From assembly GCA_021769525.1 (NCBI GenBank), contig JAETSQ010000007.1, forward strand, positions 1 through 64,000: a DNA stretch of 64,000 bases. Reading direction: 5' to 3'. Position numbers and translations under genes: made by a program. This document shows, in pieces, positions 16,747 through 26,935 of the stretch. The first letter of the stretch is position 1, and every line of letters begins with the position of its first letter. This DNA is from Oscillospiraceae bacterium. Its GTDB lineage: Bacteria > Bacillota > Clostridia > Oscillospirales > Ruminococcaceae. A model generated the notes under the pieces. It did not search any database. It was not told where the DNA came from and was given only the letters and a program-made list of their open reading frames with translations.

Positions 16747-16793
16747 TCTGTGCCAGATCACACCGCTTTTTTCGCGGCGGCCCTGACCCGTTG

Positions 16794-16982
16794 TCAGTTC
16801 ACCGAGATCACCATGACGGGACAGTTCTGCTGGGCCTCCAGGGCCGCGCTTTCCGCCTCGCCGGGGACCGTCGGGACGATGACCTCCGCCAGGCCGTCCT
16901 CCGCCATGGCAAAGACGGCGGGACAGAGGGTGGGACAAAGGCCGCAGCCGATGCAGCCGGACCGGTCGATGAAGGCGTTCAT
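16794..16982 (-). CDS. Ferredoxin, single [4Fe-4S] cluster
   Basis: A 62-residue ferredoxin. Cysteines at residues 10, 13 and 16 (C-x2-C-x2-C followed by PTLCP) and a distal Cys in QQNCPVMVI supply the ligands for one [4Fe-4S] cluster; Cys20 is an extra cysteine as in Desulfovibrio-type monocluster ferredoxins. The acidic, short form fits a small cytoplasmic electron carrier. ATG 16982 follows AAAGGAG at eight bases. The upstream gene on this strand is the F420-ligase-like gene, with a terminator between them. Confidence 0.92.
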   Translation of the reverse strand: MNAFIDRSGCIGCGLCPTLCPAVFAMAEDGLAEVIVPTVPGEAESAALEAQQNCPVMVISVN

Positions 16983-17045
16983 GGACACCACTCCTTTCTC
17001 CCTTAGTTTGGGGCAAAAGGAGCGGGTTTATACCATCGCCGGAGG

Positions 17046-17077
17046 AAAAGGGCGGGGCCGCCTTCGGCCCTGCCCTC
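17046..17077 (-). terminator. Terminator of the F420-ligase-like gene
   Basis: On the minus strand GGGCAGGGCC pairs with GGCCCCGCCC, followed by TTTT, a few bases past the stop codon. Confidence 0.75.
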
Positions 17078-17081
17078 CCTA

Positions 17082-18272
17082 TTACTTCGTGTAGTTATCA
17101 AAATACCCCTGGATGTAGACGATGGGGGTGCCCTTGTCCCCGGAGCCGGAGGTGAGGTCGCAGAGGGAGCCGATAAGGTCGGTGAGGCGGCGGGGGGTGG
17201 TGCCCTGGCTCTCCATCCGGCCGGTAAGGTCCCCGTCCTTTTGGCGGATATATTCCTTGATGGCCTCCTTGAGGGCCTCGCCGGTGAGGTGGGCGAAGTT
17301 ATTGTCCGCCAGGTACTTCAGCTTCACCTCGTTGGGCTGGCCGATGAGGCCGTCGGTGAAGCCGGGGGAGACCACCGGATCGGCCAGCTCCCAGATCTTC
17401 CCCACCGGATCCTTGAAGGCGCCGTCCCCGTAGACCATAGCCTCCACCGTTTTGCCGGTGGCGGCCCGTATTTTTTCCTGCACCGCCAGGGCAAATTCCC
17501 GGCAGTCCCTGGGGAAGAGCTTGACCCGCTCCTCGGTGGCCTTGTTGGAGCCCAGGAGGCCGTAATCCGGATTGTAGCCGCTGCCCTCCACCGGGGCGGA
17601 GAGGATGTCGTCCATGCCGGCCAGGCGCTCCGCCCCGGCGGCCCGGAGGATGGCCTTGGTGCGCTGGCGGGTGTGGATGTCGCAGGTGAGGACATTCTTT
17701 GTGTACTTCAGGATGGCGGTGGGGTCGTTGCTCAGGAGGACCTGGCACTGGGCCCCCTCCCCCTCCACGATGGAGGTGTAGAAATCGATGTAATCCACCC
17801 CGGTGAAGGGATGGAGGACGGTGCCGAACTTCTCCCGGAACTGCTCTTTTGTGAGGGTATCCCGATAGGGATCCACCCCGGCCTTATCCAGGGCCTCCTG
17901 GCTCACCAGGTGGTTTCCCACCTCGTCGGAGGGATAGGAGAGGAGGAGGACCACCTTCTTCGCCCCCCTGGCAAAGCCCTTTAGAAGGACCGAAAAGCGG
18001 TTGCGGCTGAGGATGGGGAACACCACGCCGATGGTCTCTCCCCCCAGTTTTGCCCGGACATCGGCGGCGATCTGGTCCACGGTGGCGTAGTTGCCCTGGG
18101 CGCGGGCCACCACCGCCTCGGTGACTGCCACCACGTCCTTTTCCCCAATGGGGATATTCTCGCTCCGGAGGGCTTCCACCACGGTATCCGCCACGATGGC
18201 GGCCAGGTCGTCCCCCTCCCGGATGATGGGGGCCCGGACGCCCCGCACCACAGTACCAAACATTCTTTCCAT
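17082..18272 (-). CDS. Coenzyme F420-0:L-glutamate ligase-like protein
   Basis: A 396-residue protein of the F420 ligase (CofE-like) superfamily, as found in many Clostridia that are not known to make F420. Recognisable parts are the N-terminal GDDLAAIVADTVVEAL with EKDVVAVTEAVVARAQGNYATVDQIAADV, the FPILSRNRFSVLLKGFARGAKKVVLLLSYPSDEVGN stretch, and the YGDGAFKDPVGKIWELADPVVSPGFTDGL region. No other F420 genes are present here, so the amide-bond or glutamate-ligating role is only inferred. ATG 18272 follows AAAGGAG at seven bases. The long upstream extension of the frame is rejected as it would overlap the divergent promoter. Confidence 0.8.
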   Translation of the reverse strand: MERMFGTVVRGVRAPIIREGDDLAAIVADTVVEALRSENIPIGEKDVVAVTEAVVARAQGNYATVDQIAADVRAKLGGETIGVVFPILSRNRFSVLLKGFARGAKKVVLLLSYPSDEVGNHLVSQEALDKAGVDPYRDTLTKEQFREKFGTVLHPFTGVDYIDFYTSIVEGEGAQCQVLLSNDPTAILKYTKNVLTCDIHTRQRTKAILRAAGAERLAGMDDILSAPVEGSGYNPDYGLLGSNKATEERVKLFPRDCREFALAVQEKIRAATGKTVEAMVYGDGAFKDPVGKIWELADPVVSPGFTDGLIGQPNEVKLKYLADNNFAHLTGEALKEAIKEYIRQKDGDLTGRMESQGTTPRRLTDLIGSLCDLTSGSGDKGTPIVYIQGYFDNYTK

Positions 18273-18300
18273 ATTTTTACTCCTTTTTCCCCTGGGGGGT

Positions 18301-18329
18301 TTGTTTTCTAAGCTGTTCTTTATTATAAT
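18301..18329 (+). promoter_or_regulatory. Plus-strand promoter of the 18398 gene
   Basis: TTGTTT at 18301-18306 and TATAAT at 18324-18329, 17 bases apart. Its -10 box coincides with that of the opposing promoter at 18322-18350. Confidence 0.6.
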
Positions 18330-18350
18330 AGAGATTGGGCCCAATGTAAA
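18322..18350 (-). promoter_or_regulatory. Minus-strand promoter of the F420-ligase-like gene, overlapping the opposing promoter
   Basis: TTTACA (18350-18345) and TATAAT (18327-18322) on the minus strand, 17 bases apart. The spacer contains the perfect 12-base palindrome ATTGGGCCCAAT (18334-18345), which also covers the plus-strand start region. Confidence 0.6.
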
Positions 18351-18397
18351 TAAGCGCCTGTCTAAAATCTCCAGGCTGCCGCCGGAAAGGAGCCGCA

Positions 18398-19003
18398 ATG
18401 TACCCCATGTACCACAACGATTTTCGGAACAAGATACTAGCCGGGGTGATGGCCCTGGCCCTGCTCTCGATGGCCGCTGGGGGCTTCCTCCTGTGGAAAA
18501 ACCGCCGGGGCACGCCGGGGGAGCCGGTGGGGCTGTACCATCGCCTCCTCTGCGATGGCCTGGCCCTGGAGCGGCAGTACATCCGCCAGGACGCAAAGGA
18601 CTACCCCCGGCAGGTGCTGGTGGTGGACCTTTCCGCCAGCATCCTGACCGAGGAGGAGAAGGCGGAGGTGCTGGAACGCATCGAGGCCGATTGGCCCATG
18701 CTGGAGGTGGTGGACTATCCGGCCGAAAGCAGCGGCCAGACCTTCCACGGGCGGTTTGACGACGGCCGCTCCTATGAAATCGGCGGGGAGACCCTCACCC
18801 TGGACGGCTCGGTGCAGCTCTACTACCTCTCCCACCGCTTTTTGGAGCCCTTCCCGCCCAGGGAGGAACTGGGGGTAAACCCCGTCCCGGTCTGGGTGCA
18901 GATGGAGATGGGGGGCTACCAGGGCTGTCCCATCACCTACATCCACCGGCCCCGCCGGGGGTGGGTGGAGCGGGAAAGGGGCGCAGTATGGGCCCATTCC
19001 TAG
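18398..19003 (+). CDS. Unknown single-span membrane protein
   Basis: A 201-residue protein with one N-terminal membrane segment (ILAGVMALALLSMAAGGFLLW, residues about 13-33) and an outside domain of about 165 residues. The domain contains QVLVVDLSASILTEEEKAEVLERIEADWPMLEVVDYP and later WVQMEMGGYQGCPITYIHR. I do not recognise a family. ATG 18398 follows AAAGGAG at five to six bases. The metallophosphoesterase gene starts 25 bases downstream, so the two probably form one operon driven from 18301-18329. Confidence 0.8.
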   Translation: MYPMYHNDFRNKILAGVMALALLSMAAGGFLLWKNRRGTPGEPVGLYHRLLCDGLALERQYIRQDAKDYPRQVLVVDLSASILTEEEKAEVLERIEADWPMLEVVDYPAESSGQTFHGRFDDGRSYEIGGETLTLDGSVQLYYLSHRFLEPFPPREELGVNPVPVWVQMEMGGYQGCPITYIHRPRRGWVERERGAVWAHS

Positions 19004-19028
19004 GCCATCTGCCAGGAGGATATTCACC

Positions 19029-19889
19029 GTGAAGAAACCATCACTCTGGAAAGCGGGGGGCCTCTGCCTAGCCCTGGCCCTCCTCCTTTGGGCCCTGTGG
19101 GGCAACACCGCCCTGATGGTGAGCACCGTCACCGTCCGCAGCGGCAGCCTGCCGCCCGCCTTCTCCGGCTTCCGCATTGCCCAGGTGTCCGACCTGCACA
19201 ACGCGGAATTTGGCGAGGGCAACGAAAAGCTGCTGGGGATGCTCTCGAACTGCGCCCCGGACCTTATCGCCGTCACCGGCGACCTGGTGGACGCGGGGCA
19301 CACGGACATAGAAGCCGCCCTGGCCTTTGTGACACAGGCAGTCCAGATCGCCCCAGTCTACTATGTCCCCGGCAACCACGAAGCCCATCTCCCCCGGTAC
19401 GACGCCCTGAAAGCGGGCCTTGCGGAGGCCGGGGCGGTGGTGCTGGAGGACGAGGCGGTAACGCTTTGGCGGGACGGCGAGGCCATCACGGTGACGGGGC
19501 TTTCGGACCCCGCCTTTGCAGGGGCGGGGGATCTCTTCGGGGAGGTCCCCGCCATGGTCCGGGCCAAGCTGGGGGCGCTGCCGGAGGGCGAAGGCAGCTA
19601 CACCCTCCTCCTCTCCCACCGGCCGGAGCTTTTTGATGTCTACGCAGGCCGCGGGGTGGACCTGGTCCTGGCGGGGCATGCCCACGGCGGGCAGTTCCGC
19701 CTGCCCTTTGTGGGAGGGCTCATCGCGCCGGATCAGGGGCTGTTCCCCCGGTACGATGCCGGCCTCTACACCGGCGGCGGCACCAATATGGTGGTGAGCC
19801 GGGGGCTTGGGAACAGCGTCATCCCCCTGCGCATAAATAACCGCCCGGAGGTGGTGCTGGTGGAGCTGTTGGGCATAGGGTCCCTATAA
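19029..19889 (+). CDS. Metallophosphoesterase, membrane-anchored
   Basis: A 286-residue calcineurin-like phosphoesterase of the YaeI/YkuE type. An N-terminal signal anchor (residues about 9-32) places the catalytic domain outside or at the membrane. All metal-site motifs are present in order: VSDLHN, GDLVDAG, GNHEAH, LSHRPE and GHAHGGQ. The GTG 19029 start follows AGGAGG. Members hydrolyse phosphodiester or pyrophosphate bonds; the substrate here is unknown, with lipid-linked pyrophosphates being one possibility. It follows the unknown membrane protein by 25 bases. Confidence 0.9.
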   Translation: MKKPSLWKAGGLCLALALLLWALWGNTALMVSTVTVRSGSLPPAFSGFRIAQVSDLHNAEFGEGNEKLLGMLSNCAPDLIAVTGDLVDAGHTDIEAALAFVTQAVQIAPVYYVPGNHEAHLPRYDALKAGLAEAGAVVLEDEAVTLWRDGEAITVTGLSDPAFAGAGDLFGEVPAMVRAKLGALPEGEGSYTLLLSHRPELFDVYAGRGVDLVLAGHAHGGQFRLPFVGGLIAPDQGLFPRYDAGLYTGGGTNMVVSRGLGNSVIPLRINNRPEVVLVELLGIGSL

Positions 19890-20067
19890 ATGCTCCCTCC
19901 CAGAGGGAGCCTCCGGCCCTCCGGCGGATAGCCGCTTTGCCTCCTAAGACTCCAGGCACTCACCTGCGTTTTGCACAAAGGTAAGGCCGAAGGCCGTGTA
20001 GGGCGAAAACCGGACGAAGTCCGGTCGTTCTTTTTGCTTCTTTTTCTCACGAGTGAGAAAAAGAAGG
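19890..20067. repeat. Composite repeat ending in type A palindrome, copy 3
   Basis: The spacer contains CTCCCTCCCAGAGGGAG, then a module beginning TAAGACTCCAGGCACTCAC and ACAAAGGTAAGGCCG, and TGTAGGGCG, closely matching the module at 42850-42930. It ends in the CCGGACgaaGTCCGG hairpin and a type A palindrome with arms CTTCTTTTTCTCAC (20037-20050) and GTGAGAAAAAGAAG (20053-20066). Confidence 0.75.
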
Positions 20068-20117
20068 CAGAGCCGGGCAACGCCCCAGAATCACATCACA
20101 GAAAGGAATCGGACGCC

Positions 20118-22223
20118 ATGAAGAACGAATTTGTCCTCTACTTTTCCGCCATCCCCATCGCGCGGCTGGCTCCGCCGGAGGTCTCCGGCGGCCCGGTCAC
20201 CGGCTCCCTGCGGGACCTGTACACCCTGGAATGGAGCGCGGAGCACCCCATCACCTCTGCCGAGGCGGCCCGCATAAGATCTCTGTCCAAAATGGACGCA
20301 GTGGGCATCCTCTCCCGCCTGGGGGAGTATGAAGCGGCCCTCTCCGGAGAGGGGGATGCCGTCACCGCCGCCATCGGGGAATACCGGCGGGGGAAGGACG
20401 GCTATTGGCGGCAGCGGCAGGTGAAATTCCCCGCCAATGTCCTGCTGGAGGAAGGCCGGGCAGCGACCTTTGTCACCCCCTGCCGGGAGGTGACGGTGGT
20501 GCTGGTGCGCTCCGGCCTGGAAGGGAGGACTCCCCTGGCCCTCTGGGAGGACTACCGGGGGGAGGCCCTCTCCCCGGTGGAGGCGGTGCGGACCTTCCGC
20601 ATCCCCACCCGCGACGGGAAGGCGGAGCTGGCCACCGATGTCTATCTGCCGGCGGCGCGGAGCGGCCCGGTGCCCGCCCTCCTCATCCGCACCCCCTACA
20701 ACCGGGAGGAGGGGGCGGAAAGCTGGCTGCGGTACGTCCACCGGGGGTACGCCCTGGTGATCCAGGATGTCCGGGGCAAGGGGGAGAGCACCGGGGAATG
20801 GGTCCCCCACTACTACGAGGTGGAGGACGGCACCGACACCCTGGAGTGGATGGCCGCTCAGGACTGGTGTGACGGGAACATCGGCACCGCCGGGGGCTCC
20901 TACCTGGGGTACGTCCAGTGGGCCATGGCCGCCGGGGGCAGCCCCCACCTGAAGGCGATGATCAGCGTGGTCACCGCCGGCAGCGGCTTTGTGGACCTGC
21001 CCCGCCGGGGGGGCTGCTACGTCTCCGGGATGTTCCCCTGGGCCTTCTCCGTCTCCGGCCAGCGGTTCGACGCCAGCCTGATGGAGCGCCCCGACTGGGA
21101 CGAGGTGCTGCGGCACCGCCCCCTCCGGGAGCTGCCGGAAAAAGCCCTGGGGCGGCCGGTGCCCTTCCTGGATGATTACCTGGACCACCGGGACTACGAC
21201 GGCTTCTGGCAGCGGGGGAACTGGGCGGAGCAGTTCGTCCGCGGCGGCGGGCGGCCGGTGCCGGTCCTCATCCAATCCGGCTGGTTCGACGACAACGGCA
21301 TGGGCACCACCGAGGCCCTGGACCTCACCGGGGACTGGCCCCACCGCAAGGTCATACTGGGGCCCTGGCAGCACAGCGGCAACAGCCGCTACGACCTCCA
21401 CGCCCTCTCCTTTGGGGAGGATGCCCTGCGGTTCGATCTGGACCTGCTGCATCTCCGGTGGCTGGAGCGTTTTTTGCGGGGGCGGGAAAACGGGGTGGAC
21501 CGGGGCCCGGCGGTGGAATACTACACCACCGGGGAAGAAAAATGGCACACCGCCTCTGCCTGGCCCCCGGCCCAGGGGCAGCTTTCCCTCTGGCCGGACG
21601 GAAAGGACCCTCGCACCGGCGCTGGGGACGGCGTCCTCCTTTCCTCGCCTCCGGCGGAAAGCCGGGAGGCCCTCTGCCTCTACGACCCGGCGGACCCGGC
21701 CCACCACATCATCGATATGAGCGAGAACGAGCTGGAGGTGCCGGAGGACTACACCCAGGAGGAGCAGCGGCAGGATTACCTCTGCTACACCACGCCCCCT
21801 CTGGAACAGCCCCTCACCGTCACCGGGGACTGCCAGGTGGAGCTTTGGCTCCTTAGCGACGGAGAGGACGCCGACGCGGTGGTGCGTGTCTGCGATGTCT
21901 TCCCCGACGGCCGCAGCATCAAGCTGGCGGACGCGGTCCTCTCCGCCCGCTACCGGGAGGGTTTTGACCGGCCCCTGCCCCTCACCCCCGGCCGGCCCAT
22001 GAAGCTGACCCTGCGCACCACCAAGCTCTCCCACCGGTTCCTGCCGGGGCACCGGCTGCGCCTCACCGTCACCTTCAGCGCCGAGGGGTTCATCCTCCCC
22101 TCCTCCGGCACGGCAGCGGGGTACGACAGCGCCGTCTGCCGAAAATGCCGCAACGGCCTGCGCACCGGTCCGGATACCCCCTGTGTCCTCCGGCTGCCTG
22201 CGGCAGATGCAGCACTCCGATAA
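20118..22223 (+). CDS. CocE/NonD family hydrolase (peptidase S15-type)
   Basis: A 701-residue alpha/beta hydrolase of the X-Pro dipeptidyl-peptidase S15 / CocE group. The core begins near residue 165 (VRTFRIPTRDGKAELATDVYLPA), then ALVIQDVRGKGESTGEW and the nucleophile elbow GGSYLGY with Ser261. The C-terminal jelly-roll domain (VTGDCQVELWLLSDGEDADAVVRV, LPGHRLRLTVTF) is complete. An extra N-terminal region of about 150 residues with no recognised family precedes the core. No secretion signal is seen, so a cytoplasmic acyl-ester or peptide hydrolase is likely. ATG 20118 follows AAAGGA; the substrate is unknown. Confidence 0.88.
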   Translation: MKNEFVLYFSAIPIARLAPPEVSGGPVTGSLRDLYTLEWSAEHPITSAEAARIRSLSKMDAVGILSRLGEYEAALSGEGDAVTAAIGEYRRGKDGYWRQRQVKFPANVLLEEGRAATFVTPCREVTVVLVRSGLEGRTPLALWEDYRGEALSPVEAVRTFRIPTRDGKAELATDVYLPAARSGPVPALLIRTPYNREEGAESWLRYVHRGYALVIQDVRGKGESTGEWVPHYYEVEDGTDTLEWMAAQDWCDGNIGTAGGSYLGYVQWAMAAGGSPHLKAMISVVTAGSGFVDLPRRGGCYVSGMFPWAFSVSGQRFDASLMERPDWDEVLRHRPLRELPEKALGRPVPFLDDYLDHRDYDGFWQRGNWAEQFVRGGGRPVPVLIQSGWFDDNGMGTTEALDLTGDWPHRKVILGPWQHSGNSRYDLHALSFGEDALRFDLDLLHLRWLERFLRGRENGVDRGPAVEYYTTGEEKWHTASAWPPAQGQLSLWPDGKDPRTGAGDGVLLSSPPAESREALCLYDPADPAHHIIDMSENELEVPEDYTQEEQRQDYLCYTTPPLEQPLTVTGDCQVELWLLSDGEDADAVVRVCDVFPDGRSIKLADAVLSARYREGFDRPLPLTPGRPMKLTLRTTKLSHRFLPGHRLRLTVTFSAEGFILPSSGTAAGYDSAVCRKCRNGLRTGPDTPCVLRLPAADAALR

Positions 22224-22259
22224 AAGACGATTTCACAAAGCCGCTGCAAGGATAGGCAG

Positions 22260-22292
22260 AAAAGCGCCCCCGCAAAATGCGGGGGCGCTTTT
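22260..22292. terminator. Terminator between the S15 hydrolase and the small protein (twin 1)
   Basis: GCGCCCCCGC pairs with GCGGGGGCGC around AAAAT, with A- and T-runs on both sides. Its 25-base core is identical to the terminator at 22523-22559. Confidence 0.9.
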
Positions 22293-22297
22293 GCCAT

Positions 22298-22450
22298 TCA
22301 TTTCTGATCCGTTGTGGCAACATACACCCGGATGATCTTTTTGATTTCCTCCTTGGTGTAGGTCTCCTGAGAAGGATCCTCATCGATGATATTGCACAGG
22401 TCAAAGGCCATCGCCTTGCGAGTATCCTGTCTCTCCGCTTCTGTTCCCAT
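22298..22450 (-). CDS. Small protein of unknown function, 50 residues
   Basis: A 50-residue, mostly helical acidic protein (MGTEAERQDTRKAMAFDL then CNIIDEDPSQETYTKEEI and KKIIRVYVATTDQK). ATG 22450 lies eight bases after GGGAGG. It is framed by two identical terminators, so it is an independent small transcript unit. No family is recognised; a regulatory or partner-binding role is possible but cannot be read from the sequence. Confidence 0.65.
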   Translation of the reverse strand: MGTEAERQDTRKAMAFDLCNIIDEDPSQETYTKEEIKKIIRVYVATTDQK

Positions 22451-22522
22451 CGTTGCATCCTCCCTTATTTTTTCTCTATCATAGCACATTTATTTTCTGC
22501 GGTCAAGGGACGCTCTTGCCCG

Positions 22523-22559
22523 AAAAAGCGCCCCCGCAAAATGCGGGGGCGCCTTTTTT
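22523..22559. terminator. Terminator, twin 2
   Basis: Same GCGCCCCCGC/GCGGGGGCGC stem and AAAAT loop as the terminator 260 bases to the left, flanked by A5 and T6. It overlaps the stop codon of the zinc-ribbon gene and would end that minus-strand message. Confidence 0.9.
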
Positions 22560-22701
22560 ATTCTTCCTCGACTAATGTCCCCTCATAACCACAATTTGGG
22601 CAGACAAAATCGAATCCTCCATCCGAATCCATGCCGATGTGTTGACAACGGGGGCATTCCTTATCCTCTAAAATTTCGTCGAAAGCGGATTGCAAACTCA
22701 T
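22558..22701 (-). CDS. Tiny zinc-ribbon protein, 47 residues
   Basis: A 47-codon frame from ATG 22701 to TAA 22558 encodes a protein with two C-x2-C pairs, C-P-R-C near residues 16-19 and C-P-N-C near 34-37, spaced like a rubredoxin-style or rpl-type zinc ribbon. The ends are acidic (DEILEDKE, TLVEEE). AAAGGAG lies seven bases before the start. It is 62 bases downstream of tuf on the same strand with no clear terminator between, so it may be read with the str genes. Zinc binding is inferred from the cysteine pattern. Confidence 0.75.
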   Translation of the reverse strand: MSLQSAFDEILEDKECPRCQHIGMDSDGGFDFVCPNCGYEGTLVEEE

Positions 22702-22763
22702 TACCGATCTCCTTTTCGAACCACAAGAACACCTTTTCGACTTGGATAATATGACGGTGGATC

Positions 22764-23963
<1,200 letters not shown>

Positions 23964-24031
23964 GATTCTTTTTCCTCCCTTTACATCTAGGATACTTTCT
24001 TCTGTTCTGCCGGTCTTACGCTATACTTCGT

Positions 24032-24060
24032 ATTGTAGCAATTTTCCCTGCAAATTGCAA
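24032..24060 (-). promoter_or_regulatory. tuf promoter
   Basis: On the minus strand TTGCAA (24060-24055) and TACAAT (24037-24032) are 17 bases apart, in the 130-base gap between fusA and tuf. It lets tuf be made at a higher level than the genes before it. Confidence 0.65.
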
Positions 24061-24093
24061 GGGGGGTCCTCTCTTTTGGGGTAAGGCCCCGCT

Positions 24094-26220
24094 TTATTCC
24101 CCGCTCTTGCCCCGTGTCGCCATGATCTTCTCGGCGATGCTCTTGGGCACCTCGATATAATGGCTGGGCTCCATGGTGTACTGGCCGCGGCCCTGGGTCT
24201 TGCTGCGCATATCGGTGGCGTAGCCGAACATCTCGGAGAGGGGGACGAAGGCGTTGATCTGCTGGGTGCCCGGACGGGCCTCCATGCCCTGGATCTGGCC
24301 CCGGCGGGAGTTGAGGTCGCCGATGACATCGCCCATGTACTCATCGGGGACGATGACCGCCACCTTCATGATGGGCTCCAGGATGACCGGGTCCGCCTTG
24401 CGCATGGCCTCCTTAAAGGCCATGGAACCGGCGATCTTAAAGGCCATCTCGGAGGAGTCCACCTCGTGGAAGGAGCCGTCGTAGAGGGTGACCTTGCAGT
24501 CCACCACCGGGTAGCCGGCCAGGATGCCGCTCATCATGGCCCCCTTGATGCCGGCGTCCACCGCGGGGATGTACTCCTTGGGGATGGCGCCGCCCACGGT
24601 GGCGTTGATGAACTCGTAGCCCTTGCCGCTCTCGTTGGGCTCCAGCTTGATCTTGACATGGCCGTACTGGCCCTTACCGCCGGACTGGCGGGCGTACTTC
24701 ATATCCACGTCGGCCAGTTTGCGGACGGTCTCCTTATAGGCCACCTGGGGCTTGCCCACGTTGGCCTCCACCTTGAACTCCCGCAGCAGGCGGTCCACGA
24801 TGATCTCCAGGTGCAATTCACCCATGCCGGCGATGATGGTCTGGCCGGTCTCCTCATCGGTGTAGGTCTTGAAGGTGGGGTCCTCCTCGGCCAGCTTCGC
24901 CAGGGCGATGCCCATCTTCTCCTGCCCCGCCTTGGTCTTGGGCTCGATGGCGACACGGATCACCGGGTCGGGGAACTCCATGGACTCCAGCATGATGGGG
25001 TGCTTCTCGTCGCAGAGGGTGTCGCCGGTGGTGGTGTTCTTGAGGCCCACCGCGGCGGCGATGTCCCCGGCGTAGACCTGGGGGATGTCGGTGCGGTTGT
25101 TGGCGTGCATCATCAGGATGCGGCCGATGCGCTCGTCCACGTCCTTATCCGGGTTGTAGACGGTGGAACCGGCGGTGAGGGTGCCGGAATAGACCCGGAA
25201 GAAGCCCAGCTTGCCCACATAAGGGTCGGTCATGATCTTGAAGGCCAGGGCGGCGAAGGGGGCGTCGTCACTGGAGGGACGCTCCTCCTCTTCCTCGGTA
25301 TCTGGGTTCACGCCCTTGATGGCTTCGATGTCGGTGGGGGCGGGCATATAGTCCACAATGGCGTCCAGCAGGTTCTGGACCCCCTTGTTCTTGTAGGAGG
25401 TGCCGCAGGTGACGGGGACCATCTGATTGGCCAGGGTGGCGGCCCGGATCACCTTCTTGATCTCGGCGACGTCCAGGTCCTCCCCTTCCAGGTATTTCTC
25501 CATCAGGGTCTCGTCCTGCTCGGCCACCGCCTCCAGGAGCTTGCCGCGGTATTCCTCCGCCAGCTCCACCATGTCCTCCGGGATAGGCTCTTCCCGGATG
25601 TCCACGCCCAGGTCATCGTAGTAGATCTCCGCCTTCATCTTCACCAGGTCGATGATGCCCCGGAAGGTCTCCTCCGCGCCGATGGGCAGCTGGATGGGGA
25701 CGGCGTTGCACTTGAGGCGGTCATGGACCATCCGCAGGACGTTGAAGAAATCGGCGCCCATGATGTCCATTTTGTTGACATAGATCATACGGGGGACATG
25801 GTACTTGTCCGCCTGCCGCCACACGGTCTCCGACTGGGGCTCCACGCCGCCCTTGGCGCACATGACGGTGACAGAGCCGTCCAGCACCCGCAGGGAGCGC
25901 TCCACCTCCACGGTGAAATCCACGTGGCCGGGGGTATCGATGATGTTGATCCGGTGGCGGTTCTTCTTCGCCAGCGCGGGATCGTGCTGAAGCTCGGAGT
26001 GGGTCCAGAAACAGGTGGTGGCGGCGGAGGTGATGGTGATGCCTCTCTCCTGCTCCTGCGCCATCCAGTCCATCTGGGCGGTGCCATCGTGGGTCTCACC
26101 GATCTTGTGGGTCTTGCCCGTGTAGAACAGGATCCGCTCGGTGGTGGTGGTCTTCCCCGCATCGATGTGCGCCATGATGCCGATGTTCCGGGTCATCTCC
26201 AGAGATACTTCTCTTGGCAT
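24094..26220 (-). CDS. fusA: Elongation factor G
   Basis: A 708-residue EF-G, the translocase GTPase. The P-loop [11 protein letters not shown] lies at residues 17-27, switch [10 protein letters not shown] near 90, and NKMD near 145. Domains II-V follow in order with the usual lengths; IV carries the ribosome-contacting [20 protein letters not shown] loop. An acidic run ([12 protein letters not shown]) sits near residue 310 at the domain I/II junction, as in other Firmicutes. ATG 26220 follows AGGAGGG. It lies 81 bases after rpsG. Confidence 0.98.
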   Translation of the reverse strand: MPREVSLEMTRNIGIMAHIDAGKTTTTERILFYTGKTHKIGETHDGTAQMDWMAQEQERGITITSAATTCFWTHSELQHDPALAKKNRHRINIIDTPGHVDFTVEVERSLRVLDGSVTVMCAKGGVEPQSETVWRQADKYHVPRMIYVNKMDIMGADFFNVLRMVHDRLKCNAVPIQLPIGAEETFRGIIDLVKMKAEIYYDDLGVDIREEPIPEDMVELAEEYRGKLLEAVAEQDETLMEKYLEGEDLDVAEIKKVIRAATLANQMVPVTCGTSYKNKGVQNLLDAIVDYMPAPTDIEAIKGVNPDTEEEEERPSSDDAPFAALAFKIMTDPYVGKLGFFRVYSGTLTAGSTVYNPDKDVDERIGRILMMHANNRTDIPQVYAGDIAAAVGLKNTTTGDTLCDEKHPIMLESMEFPDPVIRVAIEPKTKAGQEKMGIALAKLAEEDPTFKTYTDEETGQTIIAGMGELHLEIIVDRLLREFKVEANVGKPQVAYKETVRKLADVDMKYARQSGGKGQYGHVKIKLEPNESGKGYEFINATVGGAIPKEYIPAVDAGIKGAMMSGILAGYPVVDCKVTLYDGSFHEVDSSEMAFKIAGSMAFKEAMRKADPVILEPIMKVAVIVPDEYMGDVIGDLNSRRGQIQGMEARPGTQQINAFVPLSEMFGYATDMRSKTQGRGQYTMEPSHYIEVPKSIAEKIMATRGKSGE

Positions 26221-26301
26221 AATGCCCTCCTAAAAATCTGAAAAATCGCTGTCCCCCATTCCCCGCCGCCGGCGGCGGCAGGGCTGGGGAAGATGAAAAA
26301 C

Positions 26302-26772
26302 TTAGTAACGGTAGTGGGCGAACGCCTTGTTGGCCTCGGCCATCTTGTGGGTGTCGTCCCGCTTCTTGCAGGCGCCGCCCTGGTTGTTCAGGGCGTCACA
26401 GATCTCGCCGGCCAGGCGCTCCCGCATGGTCTTTTCGGACCGGGCGCGGGAATAGGTGGTGAGCCACCGCAGGCCTAGGGTCTGCCGGCGCTCCGGGCGC
26501 ACCTCCATGGGCACCTGGTAGGTGGCGCCGCCCACGCGGCGGGCCTTTACCTCCAGCACAGGCATGATGTTCTCCATAGCCTGCTCAAAGGCCTCCAGGG
26601 GGTCCTTGCCGGTCTTTTCACGGACGATGTCAAAGGCTCCGTAGACGATCTTCTGCGCAACGCCCTTCTTGCCGTCCAGCATGATGCTGTTCACCAGGCG
26701 GGTGACCAGCTTGGAACCATACAGGGGATCCGGCAATACGTCTCTTTTTGCGATATTACCTCTTCTTGGCAC
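26302..26772 (-). CDS. rpsG: 30S ribosomal protein S7
   Basis: A 156-residue S7, the standard length, starting [21 protein letters not shown]. The GTG 26772 start has GGAGGG eight bases upstream; the longer frame to 26850 is not used because it adds residues no S7 has. S7 nucleates assembly of the 3' major domain of 16S rRNA. It lies between rpsL and fusA, as in most bacteria. Confidence 0.98.
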   Translation of the reverse strand: MPRRGNIAKRDVLPDPLYGSKLVTRLVNSIMLDGKKGVAQKIVYGAFDIVREKTGKDPLEAFEQAMENIMPVLEVKARRVGGATYQVPMEVRPERRQTLGLRWLTTYSRARSEKTMRERLAGEICDALNNQGGACKKRDDTHKMAEANKAFAHYRY

Positions 26773-26935
26773 TTCGCTTCCCTCCTTCATATTTGGTATG
26801 AGATCATCGGTACTCGAAAGCACAAAACTCCCGCGGGCCAAATAGGGCAATATCCGCCGGGACCGCAGAGGCCCCTATGGATAAACTGCCATATCTGGCA
26901 GATCTTATGCAGATCATTTCGCTTTGGGCTGTTTT

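Noticed and set aside
20091..22052. A 653-codon minus-strand frame opposite the S15 hydrolase
   Set aside because: Antisense shadow of a motif-bearing enzyme; product is P/G/H-rich.
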